Assembly: GCF_000176915.2 (NCBI RefSeq)
Contig: NC_014844.1
Coordinates: 62,001-126,000, forward strand
DNA: 64,000 bases
Direction: 5' to 3'
Source: Pseudodesulfovibrio aespoeensis Aspo-2
GTDB taxonomy: Bacteria > Desulfobacterota > Desulfovibrionia > Desulfovibrionales > Desulfovibrionaceae
Part shown: piece after piece, positions 18,654 to 27,317 of the stretch
Layout: each line of letters opens with the position of its first letter
How positions within the stretch are numbered: position 1 is the stretch's first letter
Made by a program: the position numbers and the translations under genes
Notes under the pieces: generated by a model
What the model was told of the DNA's origin: nothing
What the model saw: only the letters and a program-made list of their open reading frames with translations
Databases searched by the model: none

Positions 18654-19391
18654 GTGTTGATTACCGAGACACCGGCAATCATCCTGGCGGGCGGCAGGGG
18701 AACGCGCCTGCAAAGCGTGGTGTCGGACCGGCCCAAGGTGCTGGCCGATGTCGCGGGGCGTCCCTACCTCGCCCTTGTCCTGGACCGCCTCCAGCGGTTG
18801 GGCGTGCCGCTGGCCGTCCTCTCCACCGGCTACATGGCCGGGGCGGTGGAGGAGGCCATCGGGAGCAGCCATGCGGGCATGCCTGTGCGGTACGCCCGCG
18901 AGGACAGCCCGCTGGGCACGGGCGGCGGCGCGGCCCTGGCCGCATCCCTGGTCAGTGCGCCCTGGTATCTCGTGCTCAACGGCGATTCCTGGTGCGAGAC
19001 CGACCTGGCCCGGTTCGTGGCCGCTGTTCCCGAGGACTGCGATGCGGGCATGCTGCTCACGCGGGTGCCTGATGTTTCCAGGTACGGGGCGGTGCAGGTC
19101 GGTCCGGGCAGCCGGATCGAGTCCTTCCGGGAGAAAGGGGCCGGCCCGGACTCCAAGGCCGGGCTCGACAGGGCCGGACTCATTAACGCCGGGGTCTACC
19201 TGCTCTCCAGGCGGTGCCTGGATGGCATGGGCGGCGCGGCGCCCCGCTCGCTTGAGCGGGACGTGTTCCCTTTTCTTGCCGTGCAGGGGCGGATTTACGG
19301 ACACATGGTCGAGGCCCCTTTCATTGACATAGGCACCCCCGAATCCTATGCGCGGGTGCTCCCATTTTTCAAGGAAGCCCAGAACAGATGA
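18654..19391 (+). CDS. hddC: Sugar-phosphate nucleotidyltransferase, HddC-like
   Basis: The 245-aa protein has the nucleotidyltransferase signature AGGRGTRLQSVVSDRPKVLA near the N-terminus and VLNGDSWCETDL for metal binding. HddC transfers GMP to D-glycero-alpha-D-manno-heptose 1-phosphate; the next gene is an HddA-like kinase, which supports that call. No ATG lies at the right place. GTG 18654 (or TTG 18657) follows the upstream stop directly and gives the normal N-terminus LITETPAIILAGG. The stop overlaps the kinase ATG. Glucose-1-phosphate-type specificity cannot be ruled out. Confidence 0.8.
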   Translation: MLITETPAIILAGGRGTRLQSVVSDRPKVLADVAGRPYLALVLDRLQRLGVPLAVLSTGYMAGAVEEAIGSSHAGMPVRYAREDSPLGTGGGAALAASLVSAPWYLVLNGDSWCETDLARFVAAVPEDCDAGMLLTRVPDVSRYGAVQVGPGSRIESFREKGAGPDSKAGLDRAGLINAGVYLLSRRCLDGMGGAAPRSLERDVFPFLAVQGRIYGHMVEAPFIDIGTPESYARVLPFFKEAQNR

Positions 19392-20452
19392 TCATTACCC
19401 GGACACCATTTCGTATCTCGTTCTTCGGCGGCGGAACCGACTATCCCGGCTGGTACCTGAAGCACGGCGGCGCGGTTCTGTCCACGTCCATCGACAAGTA
19501 TTGCTATATCACGCTGCGCCACCTGCCGCCGTTTTTCGAGCACAACCTGCGGGTGGTCTATTCCGTGGTGGAGACCTGCCGGACCATCGACGAGATTCAG
19601 CACCCGGCTGTGCGTGAAGCCCTCAGGTTCCTGAAGTGCGACAAGAGCCTTGAGATTCATCATGACGGAGACCTGCCGGCCCGCAGCGGCATGGGGTCGA
19701 GCTCCTCGTTCACGGTCGGCCTGCTCAATGCCCTGTACGCCCTGCAGGGGCGCATGGTGTCCCAGCGCAGGCTGCTCGCCGAGAGCATCCACATAGAGCA
19801 GAACCTCATCGGCGAAACCGTGGGGTCGCAGGATCAGGCCGCCGCAGCCTATGGCGGGCTCAACCACATCCTCTTCAAGCAGGACGGGCATATCTCGGTG
19901 CGGCCCGTGATCATCTCGCCAGGCCGCAGGCAGCTGCTCTCCGACCATCTGATGCTCTTTTACACCGGTATCCGGCGCTATGCCTCCGAGGTGGCCTCCA
20001 CCTATGTGCCGACCATCTGCGACAGGGAGAAACAGCTCTTCAGGATGGCGGAGATGGTCAACGAAGGGCTTGAAATCCTCGCGGACGGGGATCTCGACGA
20101 CTTCGGTCACCTGCTGCATCAGGCGTGGGAGCAGAAGCGCGCCCTGTCGAAAAGCATCAGCAACACCACGGTGGATGCGCTCTACGACAAGGCCCGCAAG
20201 GCCGGTGCCCTTGGCGGCAAGCTGACCGGCGCGGGCGGGGGCGGGTTCCTCCTTCTTTTCGTGCTGCCTGACAGGCAGCTGGATGTCCGCAAGGCGCTGC
20301 AGAACCTGCTGCACATTCCTTTTTCTTTCGAGTCCGACGGCTCCCAGATAATCCTGTATGATCCGCGAATCTGCGATTACCGGGAGCTGGAGGCGGACAA
20401 CAATCCCAGCGAAATAGCGTGTTTTCGCGAACTCAACCCCGGCGACAGCTGA
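19388..20452 (+). CDS. hddA: GHMP kinase, D-glycero-D-manno-heptose 7-phosphate 1-kinase-like
   Basis: This 354-aa GHMP kinase has the N-terminal substrate motif RTPFRISFFGGGTDYPGWY, ATP loop DLPARSGMGSSSSFTVGLLN and C-terminal KLTGAGGGGFLLLF. This form, starting MIITRTPFRISF, is typical of HddA, which phosphorylates C1 of the heptose 7-phosphate. A 7-phosphatase (GmhB) and an isomerase (GmhA) would also be needed and are not in the window. Its ATG overlaps the hddC stop by four bases. Confidence 0.87.
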   Translation: MIITRTPFRISFFGGGTDYPGWYLKHGGAVLSTSIDKYCYITLRHLPPFFEHNLRVVYSVVETCRTIDEIQHPAVREALRFLKCDKSLEIHHDGDLPARSGMGSSSSFTVGLLNALYALQGRMVSQRRLLAESIHIEQNLIGETVGSQDQAAAAYGGLNHILFKQDGHISVRPVIISPGRRQLLSDHLMLFYTGIRRYASEVASTYVPTICDREKQLFRMAEMVNEGLEILADGDLDDFGHLLHQAWEQKRALSKSISNTTVDALYDKARKAGALGGKLTGAGGGGFLLLFVLPDRQLDVRKALQNLLHIPFSFESDGSQIILYDPRICDYRELEADNNPSEIACFRELNPGDS

Positions 20453-20462
20453 GAGACCGCCC

Positions 20463-21284
20463 ATGCAGATGACCAACGAGCAGATGGAACGCCAGGCCCG
20501 GCAGGTTTGGGAACAGACCCTGCGGGTGCACGCCCTGTGTCAGGAGACGCGGATCGCCTCGTCCATCTCCTGCATCGAAATATTTGTCGCCCTGTTCTAC
20601 GGGGGGGAATTCCGCTTTGATCCCAAGGAGCCTCTGGCCGAGGGGCGGGACCGGCTGGTCATTTCCAAGGGGCACGGGTCCATCTCCTTGTATCCCATCC
20701 TGGCGGACCTGGGCTTCATCGACCCCCTTGAGCTTGAGAGGCCGGGACAGCCCGGCGCGTTGCTCAAGGCGATCCCGGACCCGCACATCCCCGGTTATGA
20801 GACCGTCAACGGCTCCCTCGGGCATGGCATCGGCGTGGGCGCGGGCATGGCCCTGGGCCTCCGGGCAAAGTGGTCCGGCAGCCGGGTCGTGGTCCTGTGC
20901 GGCGATGGCGAGCTGCACGAGGGCGCCATGTGGGAGGGGGTGATGCTGGCCGCCCGGCATCAACTCGCCAACCTGACCCTGATCGTGGACAACAACAGGC
21001 AGTGCATGCTCGACTTCAGCCAGGAAGTCCTTGGCCTCGCGCCCCTGGCCGACAAGTTTCGCGCCTTTGGCTGGGACACGGCAGAGGTGGACGGCCACGA
21101 TGTCGCGGCGGTGCGCGCCGTGCTGCAACAGGCCCTGGTCCGGACCTCGGGCGGGCCCATGGCGGTGGTGGCCAACACCATCAAGGGGCGGGGCGTCAAG
21201 GGGCTTGAGGGCGAGCCCCTGTGCCATATCTTCAACGTCAAGCCTGAAAAGGTGGAAGCCATGCTTGGCGGGGAGCCGTCATGA
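20463..21284 (+). CDS. Transketolase, N-terminal (TPP-binding) subunit
   Basis: This 273-aa protein is the first half of a split transketolase. The TPP/Mg motif is GDGELHEGAMWEG ... VDNNRQC, and SKGHGS with NGSLGHGIGVGAGMALG are conserved active-site loops. GAGAG precedes ATG 20463. It overlaps the C-terminal subunit gene by four bases, so the two form one enzyme. Inside a heptose operon its likely duty is to make sedoheptulose 7-phosphate, the usual heptose precursor. A two-carbon transfer onto a keto-sugar is the alternative. Confidence 0.92.
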   Translation: MQMTNEQMERQARQVWEQTLRVHALCQETRIASSISCIEIFVALFYGGEFRFDPKEPLAEGRDRLVISKGHGSISLYPILADLGFIDPLELERPGQPGALLKAIPDPHIPGYETVNGSLGHGIGVGAGMALGLRAKWSGSRVVVLCGDGELHEGAMWEGVMLAARHQLANLTLIVDNNRQCMLDFSQEVLGLAPLADKFRAFGWDTAEVDGHDVAAVRAVLQQALVRTSGGPMAVVANTIKGRGVKGLEGEPLCHIFNVKPEKVEAMLGGEPS

Positions 21285-22219
21285 ACACCATGCGCGATGT
21301 CCTCATCTCCGCCCTGTGCGACAGGATGCGGGTGGACGATTCCATATTCTTCCTGTCCGCAGACCTCGGCGCGCCCGCGCTGGATCGTCTCCGGCGCGAG
21401 TTCCCGGCCCGCTTCATCAATGTCGGCATTGCCGAGCAGAGCTGCATCAACACGGCGGCAGGGCTGGCCCTCGAAGGCTTCAATGTTTTCGCCTACGGCA
21501 TCGCCCCGTTCATCTCCATGCGCTGTTTCGAGCAGTGCCGGGTGAACCTCTCCCTGACAAACGTGGTCCGGCGGGTCAACCTGACCATACTGGGCCTTGG
21601 CGCGGGGCTGTCCTACGACATCTCCGGGCCGTCGCACCATTGTCTTGAGGATATCTCGATATTCCGCACCCTGCCGGGCATTGCCGTGTATTCGCCAAGT
21701 TCATTGGACCATGCCCGCAGCCTGGTGGATCAGGTCCTTGGCCACGGCGGGCCGGGCTATGTCCGTCTGGAGGGCAAGCCGGCCATCGAAAGCCACGGGG
21801 TGTCGCCCGATTTTGCCGCCGGGTTTTCCGTGGTCAGGCCGGGATCGGATGCGACCATCGTCGCCACCGGGTTCATGGTCAACAACGCCCTTGACGCGGC
21901 CAGGGAGCTGGAAAGTGTCCGCTCGGTGCAGGTCATCGACGCCCACCGGCTCGACCGGCTCGACCAGGAAACGTTTGGCGCCAGCGTTGCCGGGCACGCC
22001 TTTGTCCTGACCCTGGAGGAGGCGTTCATCGGCTGCGGCGGGCTCGACGCACTCGTTGCCTACACCCTGGAGCTTGCCGGGCAGGACATGCGGCTGCGCC
22101 GGATGGGCATGCCGCGCAGCTACAACTACTCCAATGGCGACCGGGCCTACCTGCACGCGGTCAACGGCATCGACGCGCAGTCCGTGGCCCGGGCCGCCCT
22201 GGGATTCTTCGGAGAGTGA
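21281..22219 (+). CDS. Transketolase, C-terminal (pyrimidine-binding) subunit
   Basis: The 312-aa second half contains FINVGIAEQSCINTAAGLAL with the glutamate that activates TPP, and SYDISGPSHHCLEDISIFRT in the pyrimidine-binding domain. The C-terminal domain (residues about 190-310) has the usual ATIVATGFMVNNALDAARE. It is coupled to the preceding subunit by ATGA and followed by an SDR whose start codon overlaps its stop. Confidence 0.92.
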   Translation: MNTMRDVLISALCDRMRVDDSIFFLSADLGAPALDRLRREFPARFINVGIAEQSCINTAAGLALEGFNVFAYGIAPFISMRCFEQCRVNLSLTNVVRRVNLTILGLGAGLSYDISGPSHHCLEDISIFRTLPGIAVYSPSSLDHARSLVDQVLGHGGPGYVRLEGKPAIESHGVSPDFAAGFSVVRPGSDATIVATGFMVNNALDAARELESVRSVQVIDAHRLDRLDQETFGASVAGHAFVLTLEEAFIGCGGLDALVAYTLELAGQDMRLRRMGMPRSYNYSNGDRAYLHAVNGIDAQSVARAALGFFGE

Positions 22220-23148
22220 TGATGGGCAGGGAAACATCGGTTCTGGTGGCGGGTGCGTCCAAGGCGTTGGGCCGGGCCATTGTCGAGGCCCTGGAGGATC
22301 ACGAGCGGTTCGCGCCCATGACGGCCCCGCAGCCGGAGTGGAGCGACCAGGGGGAAACCGAGCGGTTCTTCGCCGAACACGCCCCGGAGCATGTGATCAT
22401 CGCCGCTGGCCGGTCCGGGGGCATCAGCTTCAACCGGCAAAGGCCCGCCACCCTGATCCGCGACAACCTCATGGTGGCCGCCAACATCATCCATGCTGCG
22501 CACAGGCACGGGGTGCAGCGGCTCCTCTTCCTTGCCAGCTCATGCATCTACCCCCGCATGAGCGAGCAGCCCATCCAGGAGCAGGCCCTGCTGACCGGTC
22601 CGCTTGAGCCGACCAATCAGGCCTATGCCGTGGCCAAGATCGCCGGGGTGGAGCTGTGCCGGGCCTACCGGACCGAGTACGGCCACGATTTCATCCCTGT
22701 GGCGCCTACCAACTATTTCGGCCCTGGCGACGACTTCAGCCCGGAAAACTCCCATGTGGTCGGGGCGCTCATCCGCCGGATGCACGAGGCCAGGGAGCAG
22801 GCGCTCCCGTTCATCGAGATATGGGGGACGGGCCAGGCGCGCCGGGAGTTCATGTACACCCGCGACCTGGGCCGGGCGTGCGTGTTCGTGCTCGACAAGT
22901 ACCAGGGCCACGACCTGATCAACATCGGCACCGGGTTCTCCCTGTCCATCGGCGAGCTGGCAGAGATCATCCGCGACATTGTCGGATACCGGGGCGAGCT
23001 GCGCTACGATGCCTCCAAGCCGGACGGGATGCCGGTCAAGGAGCTTGACGGCAGCGTGCTGCGGGGGCTGGGGTTTGCCGAGGCGACGCCCTTTCGCGAC
23101 GCCCTGGCCGCCACCTACCAATGGTTCATCCAAAACAAGGCAAAGTGA
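22219..23148 (+). CDS. GDP-L-fucose synthase-like SDR (C4 reductase/epimerase)
   Basis: The 309-aa protein has the N-terminal dinucleotide site LVAGASKALGRAI and the active-site pair in AYAVAKIAG (YxxxK). The SSCIYPRMSEQPIQE and NYFGPGDDF blocks are characteristic of GDP-fucose synthases. In C. jejuni the related Cj1428 reduces C4 of a GDP-heptose after oxidation by Cj1427. GTG 22216 and ATGs at 22219 and 22222 are all possible starts; GGAG at 22211 favours the ATGs. The substrate is inferred to be the operon's GDP-keto-sugar. Confidence 0.85.
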   Translation: MMGRETSVLVAGASKALGRAIVEALEDHERFAPMTAPQPEWSDQGETERFFAEHAPEHVIIAAGRSGGISFNRQRPATLIRDNLMVAANIIHAAHRHGVQRLLFLASSCIYPRMSEQPIQEQALLTGPLEPTNQAYAVAKIAGVELCRAYRTEYGHDFIPVAPTNYFGPGDDFSPENSHVVGALIRRMHEAREQALPFIEIWGTGQARREFMYTRDLGRACVFVLDKYQGHDLINIGTGFSLSIGELAEIIRDIVGYRGELRYDASKPDGMPVKELDGSVLRGLGFAEATPFRDALAATYQWFIQNKAK

Positions 23149-23154
23149 CACACC

Positions 23155-24327
23155 ATGGCATACGCATTTCCTCTCATGGACGATAACATCACCAAGCAGG
23201 ACCTCGACACCCTGATCGAGTTCCTGCAAGGGCTTCCCCGCCTGACCCAGTCGGCCAACGTGGCCGCCTTTGAAGAGGAGTGGTCGCGCTGGGTCGGGGT
23301 GAAGCATTCGGTGTTCGTCAACTCCGGGGCTTCGGCCAACCTGGCCACCATCACGGCCCTCAAGCACCTATACGGCGACGGCGAGGTCATCGTCCCGTCC
23401 CTGACCTGGGTGTCGGACATCTCCTCGGTGCTCTGGAACAATCTGACGCCTGTGTTCGTGGACATCAATCCCCGCAACCTGTGCATGGACGAGGACCAGA
23501 TCCTGGACAGGATCACGGACAGGACGCGGGCCGTGTTCATGACCTATGTGCAGGGATTCAACGGGTTGTCCGACCGCCTGCTGGACGGCCTTGCGGCCCG
23601 GAACATCCCCCTGATCGAGGATGTCTGCGAATCCCACGGGGCGACCTTCATGGGGCGTCGGCTGGGCTCCTTTGGTCTGGCGTCCAACTTCTCCTTTTAT
23701 TTCGCCCACCACATGTCCACGGTCGAGGGCGGCATGATCTGCACCGACGACGAGGACATGTTCAACGCCGTCAGGATGCTGCGCTCCCACGGCATGGTGC
23801 GCGAGGCCCCGTCCGCAGCTGTCAGGAAGCGCTACGAGGAGGAGAATCCGGACCTGTCCCCGGACTTCATCTTTGCCTTCCCGGCCTTCAATATCCGCTC
23901 CACCGAGATCAACGCCGTGCTCGGCCGCAGCCAGCTGAAAAGGCTGGACGCCAACAACGCCGTGCGCACCCGCAACTTCAGGCTTTTCCTTGAGCGGCTC
24001 GACCCGGCGAAGTACAGGACGGAATTCGATCTGGAAGGCAGCTGCAACTACGCCTTCAACGTGGTCTTCCGCAAGCCGGACACCGAATTCCGCGCGCGCT
24101 TCGAGGCCGCCCTGCACGCGGCGGGCGTGGAGTTCCGGCGCGGCAGCGCGGGCGGCGGCAACCAGCTGCGGCAGCACTACCTCAAGGGCATCGTGCCCCA
24201 AGACGCCTGGAAGGACTTCCCGGAAGTGGAGCACATCCACCACTTCGGTTATTACATCGGCAACTATCCGATGCTGGAAGAGGCGCGCGTCGTCGAGCTG
24301 TGTGACATCCTCAACTCCATAGAGTAG
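23155..24327 (+). CDS. ColD-like PLP/PMP-dependent sugar 3-dehydratase (DegT/StrS fold)
   Basis: The 390-aa protein belongs to the DegT/DnrJ/EryC1/StrS fold. At the position of the PLP-binding lysine it reads FYFAHHMSTVEGG, with His replacing Lys. This change marks ColD (GDP-4-keto-6-deoxy-mannose 3-dehydratase) and E1-type dehydratases, which use PMP to remove the C3 hydroxyl rather than transfer an amino group. Other conserved parts are FVNSGASANL, VPSLTWVSD and LIEDVCESHGA. It should act on a 4-keto nucleotide sugar made by the first gene, giving a 3-deoxy sugar. The His assignment is seen; the reaction is inferred from family. Confidence 0.87.
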   Translation: MAYAFPLMDDNITKQDLDTLIEFLQGLPRLTQSANVAAFEEEWSRWVGVKHSVFVNSGASANLATITALKHLYGDGEVIVPSLTWVSDISSVLWNNLTPVFVDINPRNLCMDEDQILDRITDRTRAVFMTYVQGFNGLSDRLLDGLAARNIPLIEDVCESHGATFMGRRLGSFGLASNFSFYFAHHMSTVEGGMICTDDEDMFNAVRMLRSHGMVREAPSAAVRKRYEEENPDLSPDFIFAFPAFNIRSTEINAVLGRSQLKRLDANNAVRTRNFRLFLERLDPAKYRTEFDLEGSCNYAFNVVFRKPDTEFRARFEAALHAAGVEFRRGSAGGGNQLRQHYLKGIVPQDAWKDFPEVEHIHHFGYYIGNYPMLEEARVVELCDILNSIE

Positions 24328-24332
24328 GCCCC

Positions 24333-25811
24333 ATGACCAGGCATGACATCGTTTTTTTGAAGCCGGGCAGTCAGAAGGCGCTCTACGGCGAGTTGTCGGA
24401 TTTCAAGCTGACCGGGCTGGAGCCTCCCCTGTGGGGGGCCATCCTGGCCGGGTTCATGCGCGCCAAGGGCTATGCCACGGCCCTGTTCGACGCGGAGATA
24501 GAGGGCTGGTCCTGGCAGGAGGCCGCTGCCAGGGTGGTTGAGGCCGGGCCGACCCTGGCCGTCATCTCGGTCTCGGGCTCCAACCCCTCGGCCTCCACCA
24601 TGAACATGGTCGGAGCCAGCGCCATCGCCCGGCACATCAAGGAGATCGCGCCGACCATGCCCGTGGCCATCTGCGGGTTGCACCCGAGCGCGCTGCCCGG
24701 ACGGACCTGCGAGGAGGAGCATGTCGATTTCGTGGTCAGGGGCGAAGGGTTTGAAACCCTGCCGCAACTGGTCGAGGCGCTCAAGGCGGGTGCGGATCTC
24801 GCCGCCATCGCCGGCATTCAGGGCCTTGCCTTCCGGGATGGCGACCGGACAGTCGAGACCGCCATGCCCGCGCTCCTGGACGACCTCGACACCCTGCCCC
24901 GGCCCGCCTGGGACCTGCTGCCCATGGAGCGGTACCGGGCGCACAACTGGCACTGCTTTGACGACATCACCCGGCGGCAGCCCTATGCCGTGCTCTACAC
25001 GAGCCTCGGCTGCCCCTTCAAATGCTCGTTCTGCTGCATCAACGCCCTGTTCGGCAGGAACACCATCCGCTACCGCGGGGTGGATTCGGTCATTGACGAA
25101 ATCGACTATCTGGTGAACACCTACGGCATCCGCAACATCAAGATCATGGACGAGATGTTCGCCATGAACGAGAAGCGGGTGGCGGCCCTGTGCGACAGGA
25201 TCATCGAGCGCGGGTACGACCTCAACTTCTGGGCCTATGCCAGGGTCAACACCGTCTCTCCGGGAATGCTCGCCAAGATGAAGCGGGCGGGCATCAACTG
25301 GGTTTCCTACGGGTTCGAGTCCGGCAGCAAGCGGGTCATCAACGACGTGACCAAGGGGTATGACACCAGCAAGGTCATGGAGGTTGTCCGCCAGACCTAT
25401 GACGAGGGGCTGCACATCTGCGCCAACTACATCTTCGGGCTGCCCGAGGACGATTTCGAGTCCATGAACGAGACCCTGCAGATGATGTTCGAGATCAACG
25501 CCGAATGGGCGAACATCTATGCGGCCATGGCCCTGCCCGGCTCCCAGCTCTATACCCTGGCGCTGGAGAACCGCTGGCCCCTGCCGGAATCCTGGCAGGC
25601 GTACTCGCAATACGCGCCCAACTCGCTGCCGCTGCCGACCAAATACCTCTCCGGAGGACAGGTGCTGGCGTTTCGCGACTACGCCTTTGACGCCTATTAC
25701 AAGAATCCCGGCTATCTGAACATGGTGCGCGAGAAGTTTGGCACGCAGACCATGGAATATGTCATCGCAATGTCGCACAAGAAACTGGAAAGACAGCACG
25801 CCGTCATCTAG
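24333..25811 (+). CDS. B12-binding-domain radical SAM protein
   Basis: The 492-aa protein has residues about 10-150 forming a cobalamin-binding Rossmann domain (AVISVSGSNPSASTMN, VAICGLHPSALPG). The radical SAM core starts at about residue 220 with the cluster motif CPFKCSFC (C227, C231, C234). Relatives include methyltransferases and cyclases of the BchE type. The protein lacks the classical DxHxxG cobalamin motif. In this operon it may methylate or rearrange the sugar or a lipid carrier; no substrate can be read from sequence. It lies 5 bp after the dehydratase gene. Confidence 0.87.
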   Translation: MTRHDIVFLKPGSQKALYGELSDFKLTGLEPPLWGAILAGFMRAKGYATALFDAEIEGWSWQEAAARVVEAGPTLAVISVSGSNPSASTMNMVGASAIARHIKEIAPTMPVAICGLHPSALPGRTCEEEHVDFVVRGEGFETLPQLVEALKAGADLAAIAGIQGLAFRDGDRTVETAMPALLDDLDTLPRPAWDLLPMERYRAHNWHCFDDITRRQPYAVLYTSLGCPFKCSFCCINALFGRNTIRYRGVDSVIDEIDYLVNTYGIRNIKIMDEMFAMNEKRVAALCDRIIERGYDLNFWAYARVNTVSPGMLAKMKRAGINWVSYGFESGSKRVINDVTKGYDTSKVMEVVRQTYDEGLHICANYIFGLPEDDFESMNETLQMMFEINAEWANIYAAMALPGSQLYTLALENRWPLPESWQAYSQYAPNSLPLPTKYLSGGQVLAFRDYAFDAYYKNPGYLNMVREKFGTQTMEYVIAMSHKKLERQHAVI

Positions 25812-25839
25812 ACGCGGCTGTAAAATAGGCGGACCCACA

Positions 25840-26547
25840 ATGAAGATCACCCTCGTGGTTCTCACGCTTAACGAGTACGAGAGCATGCAAGAGATAATGC
25901 CGCAGATCGACAGATCCTGCGTGGATCAGATCCTGGTGGTGGACGGCGGCTCCACGGACGGGACCATCGAGTATTGCCAGGAGCACGGATACGAATACTA
26001 CATCCAGAAGAAGAAGGGGATTCGTCACGCCTACACCGAGGCCCTGGAGCACATCCGGGGCGACGCCATCCTGTCGTTCAGCCCGGACGGCAATTGCCGC
26101 GTGGAGGACATGGCCCCCCTGATCGCCAAATTCCGCGAGGGCGCCTATGATCTGGTCATTGCCTCCCGGTACTTCGACGGCGCGAAAAGCGAGGATGACG
26201 ACTTGATCACCTCCTTTGGCAACTGGCTGTTCACCGGAACGGTCAATCTCCTGTTCGGCGCCCACTACACCGACGCCATGACCATCTACCGTCTCTACCG
26301 CAAGCAGATCGTGTACGACCTGGAGCTTGATCAGGACAAGCCCTACGAAACCTTCGAGAAATGGTACCGGACCACCCTGAGCTGGGAGCCGATGATGTCG
26401 GCGCGCGCGGCCAAACGCAAGCTCAGGATAGGCGAGACCCTGGGGTATGAGCCTGCCCGCATCGCGGGCGTGCGCAAGCTCCAGATCATCCGGTGGGGGC
26501 TTGGGTATTACAGCCAGTTCATCAGGGACTGGCTCTTCTGGAAATGA
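25840..26547 (+). CDS. Family 2 glycosyltransferase, DPM1/polyprenyl-phosphate type
   Basis: The 235-aa protein is a single GT-A domain: ITLVVLTLNEYESMQEIMPQ, ILVVDGGSTDGTIEYC, a metal-site region FSPDGNCRVEDM, and DLVIASRYFDGAKSEDDD as in dolichyl/polyprenyl-phosphate sugar synthases. The C-terminal part is basic and aromatic, with no clear membrane segments. It probably loads the operon's sugar onto undecaprenyl phosphate or an acceptor. ATG 25840 matches the family start; the open frame reaches further upstream inside the radical SAM gene. Confidence 0.85.
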   Translation: MKITLVVLTLNEYESMQEIMPQIDRSCVDQILVVDGGSTDGTIEYCQEHGYEYYIQKKKGIRHAYTEALEHIRGDAILSFSPDGNCRVEDMAPLIAKFREGAYDLVIASRYFDGAKSEDDDLITSFGNWLFTGTVNLLFGAHYTDAMTIYRLYRKQIVYDLELDQDKPYETFEKWYRTTLSWEPMMSARAAKRKLRIGETLGYEPARIAGVRKLQIIRWGLGYYSQFIRDWLFWK

Positions 26548-26565
26548 TCCGGTGGAGGATGACAG

Positions 26566-27309
26566 TTGGCGTTTCTTGAAGGCAAGACCGGGGTCCGTCG
26601 CTGGATAGGACCCAAGCGGGTGATACTGCTTGCGCTGTTCGCGTCGCTGTGCTTTGCAGCGTGGCACTTCTGGCGGCAGGGGCTGCTTTCGCCCGCGACC
26701 GTGTTTGTCTATGTCGAGACCAACCCGGTCCTGGCTCCGATCATTTTCGTGCTGCTGTACTCCCTGTGCATCCTGTTCGTGGTGCCAAGCCTGCCCTTCA
26801 ATCTGGCTGCCGGGTTCCTCTGGGGGCCGTATGTGGGCAGCGTGGTCGCCCTGGGCGGGAGCGTGCTGGGATCGGTCGCTGCCTTTGTCTTTGCGCGCAC
26901 GGCACTGGGGCAACCCTTTGCCCGCAAGTTCGACAACCAGCTCGTCTCTTGGATGCAGAAGGAGCTGGAAGAGAAGGGGTGGGGGGTTGTCGGCTTCATT
27001 TGCGTCAACCCCGCGATCCCGCTGGGGCCGCAAAACTTCGTCTTTGGCCTGACTTCCATGCGGCTGTGGACCCTGACCTGGGCCACCACCGTCTTTCTCT
27101 ATCCCCCCGTGCTGGCGGTCAGTTTTCTCGGCGAGGCGACAGGCTCCATGATCCTTGAGGGGGAGAGCCTCGACATTGTCCGCTGGGCCATGCTCGTGTC
27201 CGCCGCCACCGTTGTCCTCGTGGGCTTCCGGGTGCTGATGAAGTTCTATTTTTCGGTCAGGAGAAACCGCCGGGAGAAAGCTCCCTCGTCCTCGAAATCC
27301 GCCAAGTGA
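26566..27309 (+). CDS. VTT/DedA-type (TVP38/TMEM64) membrane protein
   Basis: The 247-aa integral membrane protein has the VTT-domain core LPFNLAAGFLWGPYVGSVVA, GGSVLGSVAAFVFARTALG and, later, NPAIPLGPQNFVFGLTSMR. Related DedA/VTT proteins move lipids, including undecaprenyl phosphate, between membrane leaflets. Next to a polyprenyl-phosphate-type GT2, that role is attractive here (inference). No ATG is in place; TTG 26566 has a strong GGAGG eight bases upstream and is taken as the start. Confidence 0.85.
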   Translation: MAFLEGKTGVRRWIGPKRVILLALFASLCFAAWHFWRQGLLSPATVFVYVETNPVLAPIIFVLLYSLCILFVVPSLPFNLAAGFLWGPYVGSVVALGGSVLGSVAAFVFARTALGQPFARKFDNQLVSWMQKELEEKGWGVVGFICVNPAIPLGPQNFVFGLTSMRLWTLTWATTVFLYPPVLAVSFLGEATGSMILEGESLDIVRWAMLVSAATVVLVGFRVLMKFYFSVRRNRREKAPSSSKSAK

Positions 27310-27317
27310 AGGATCGC

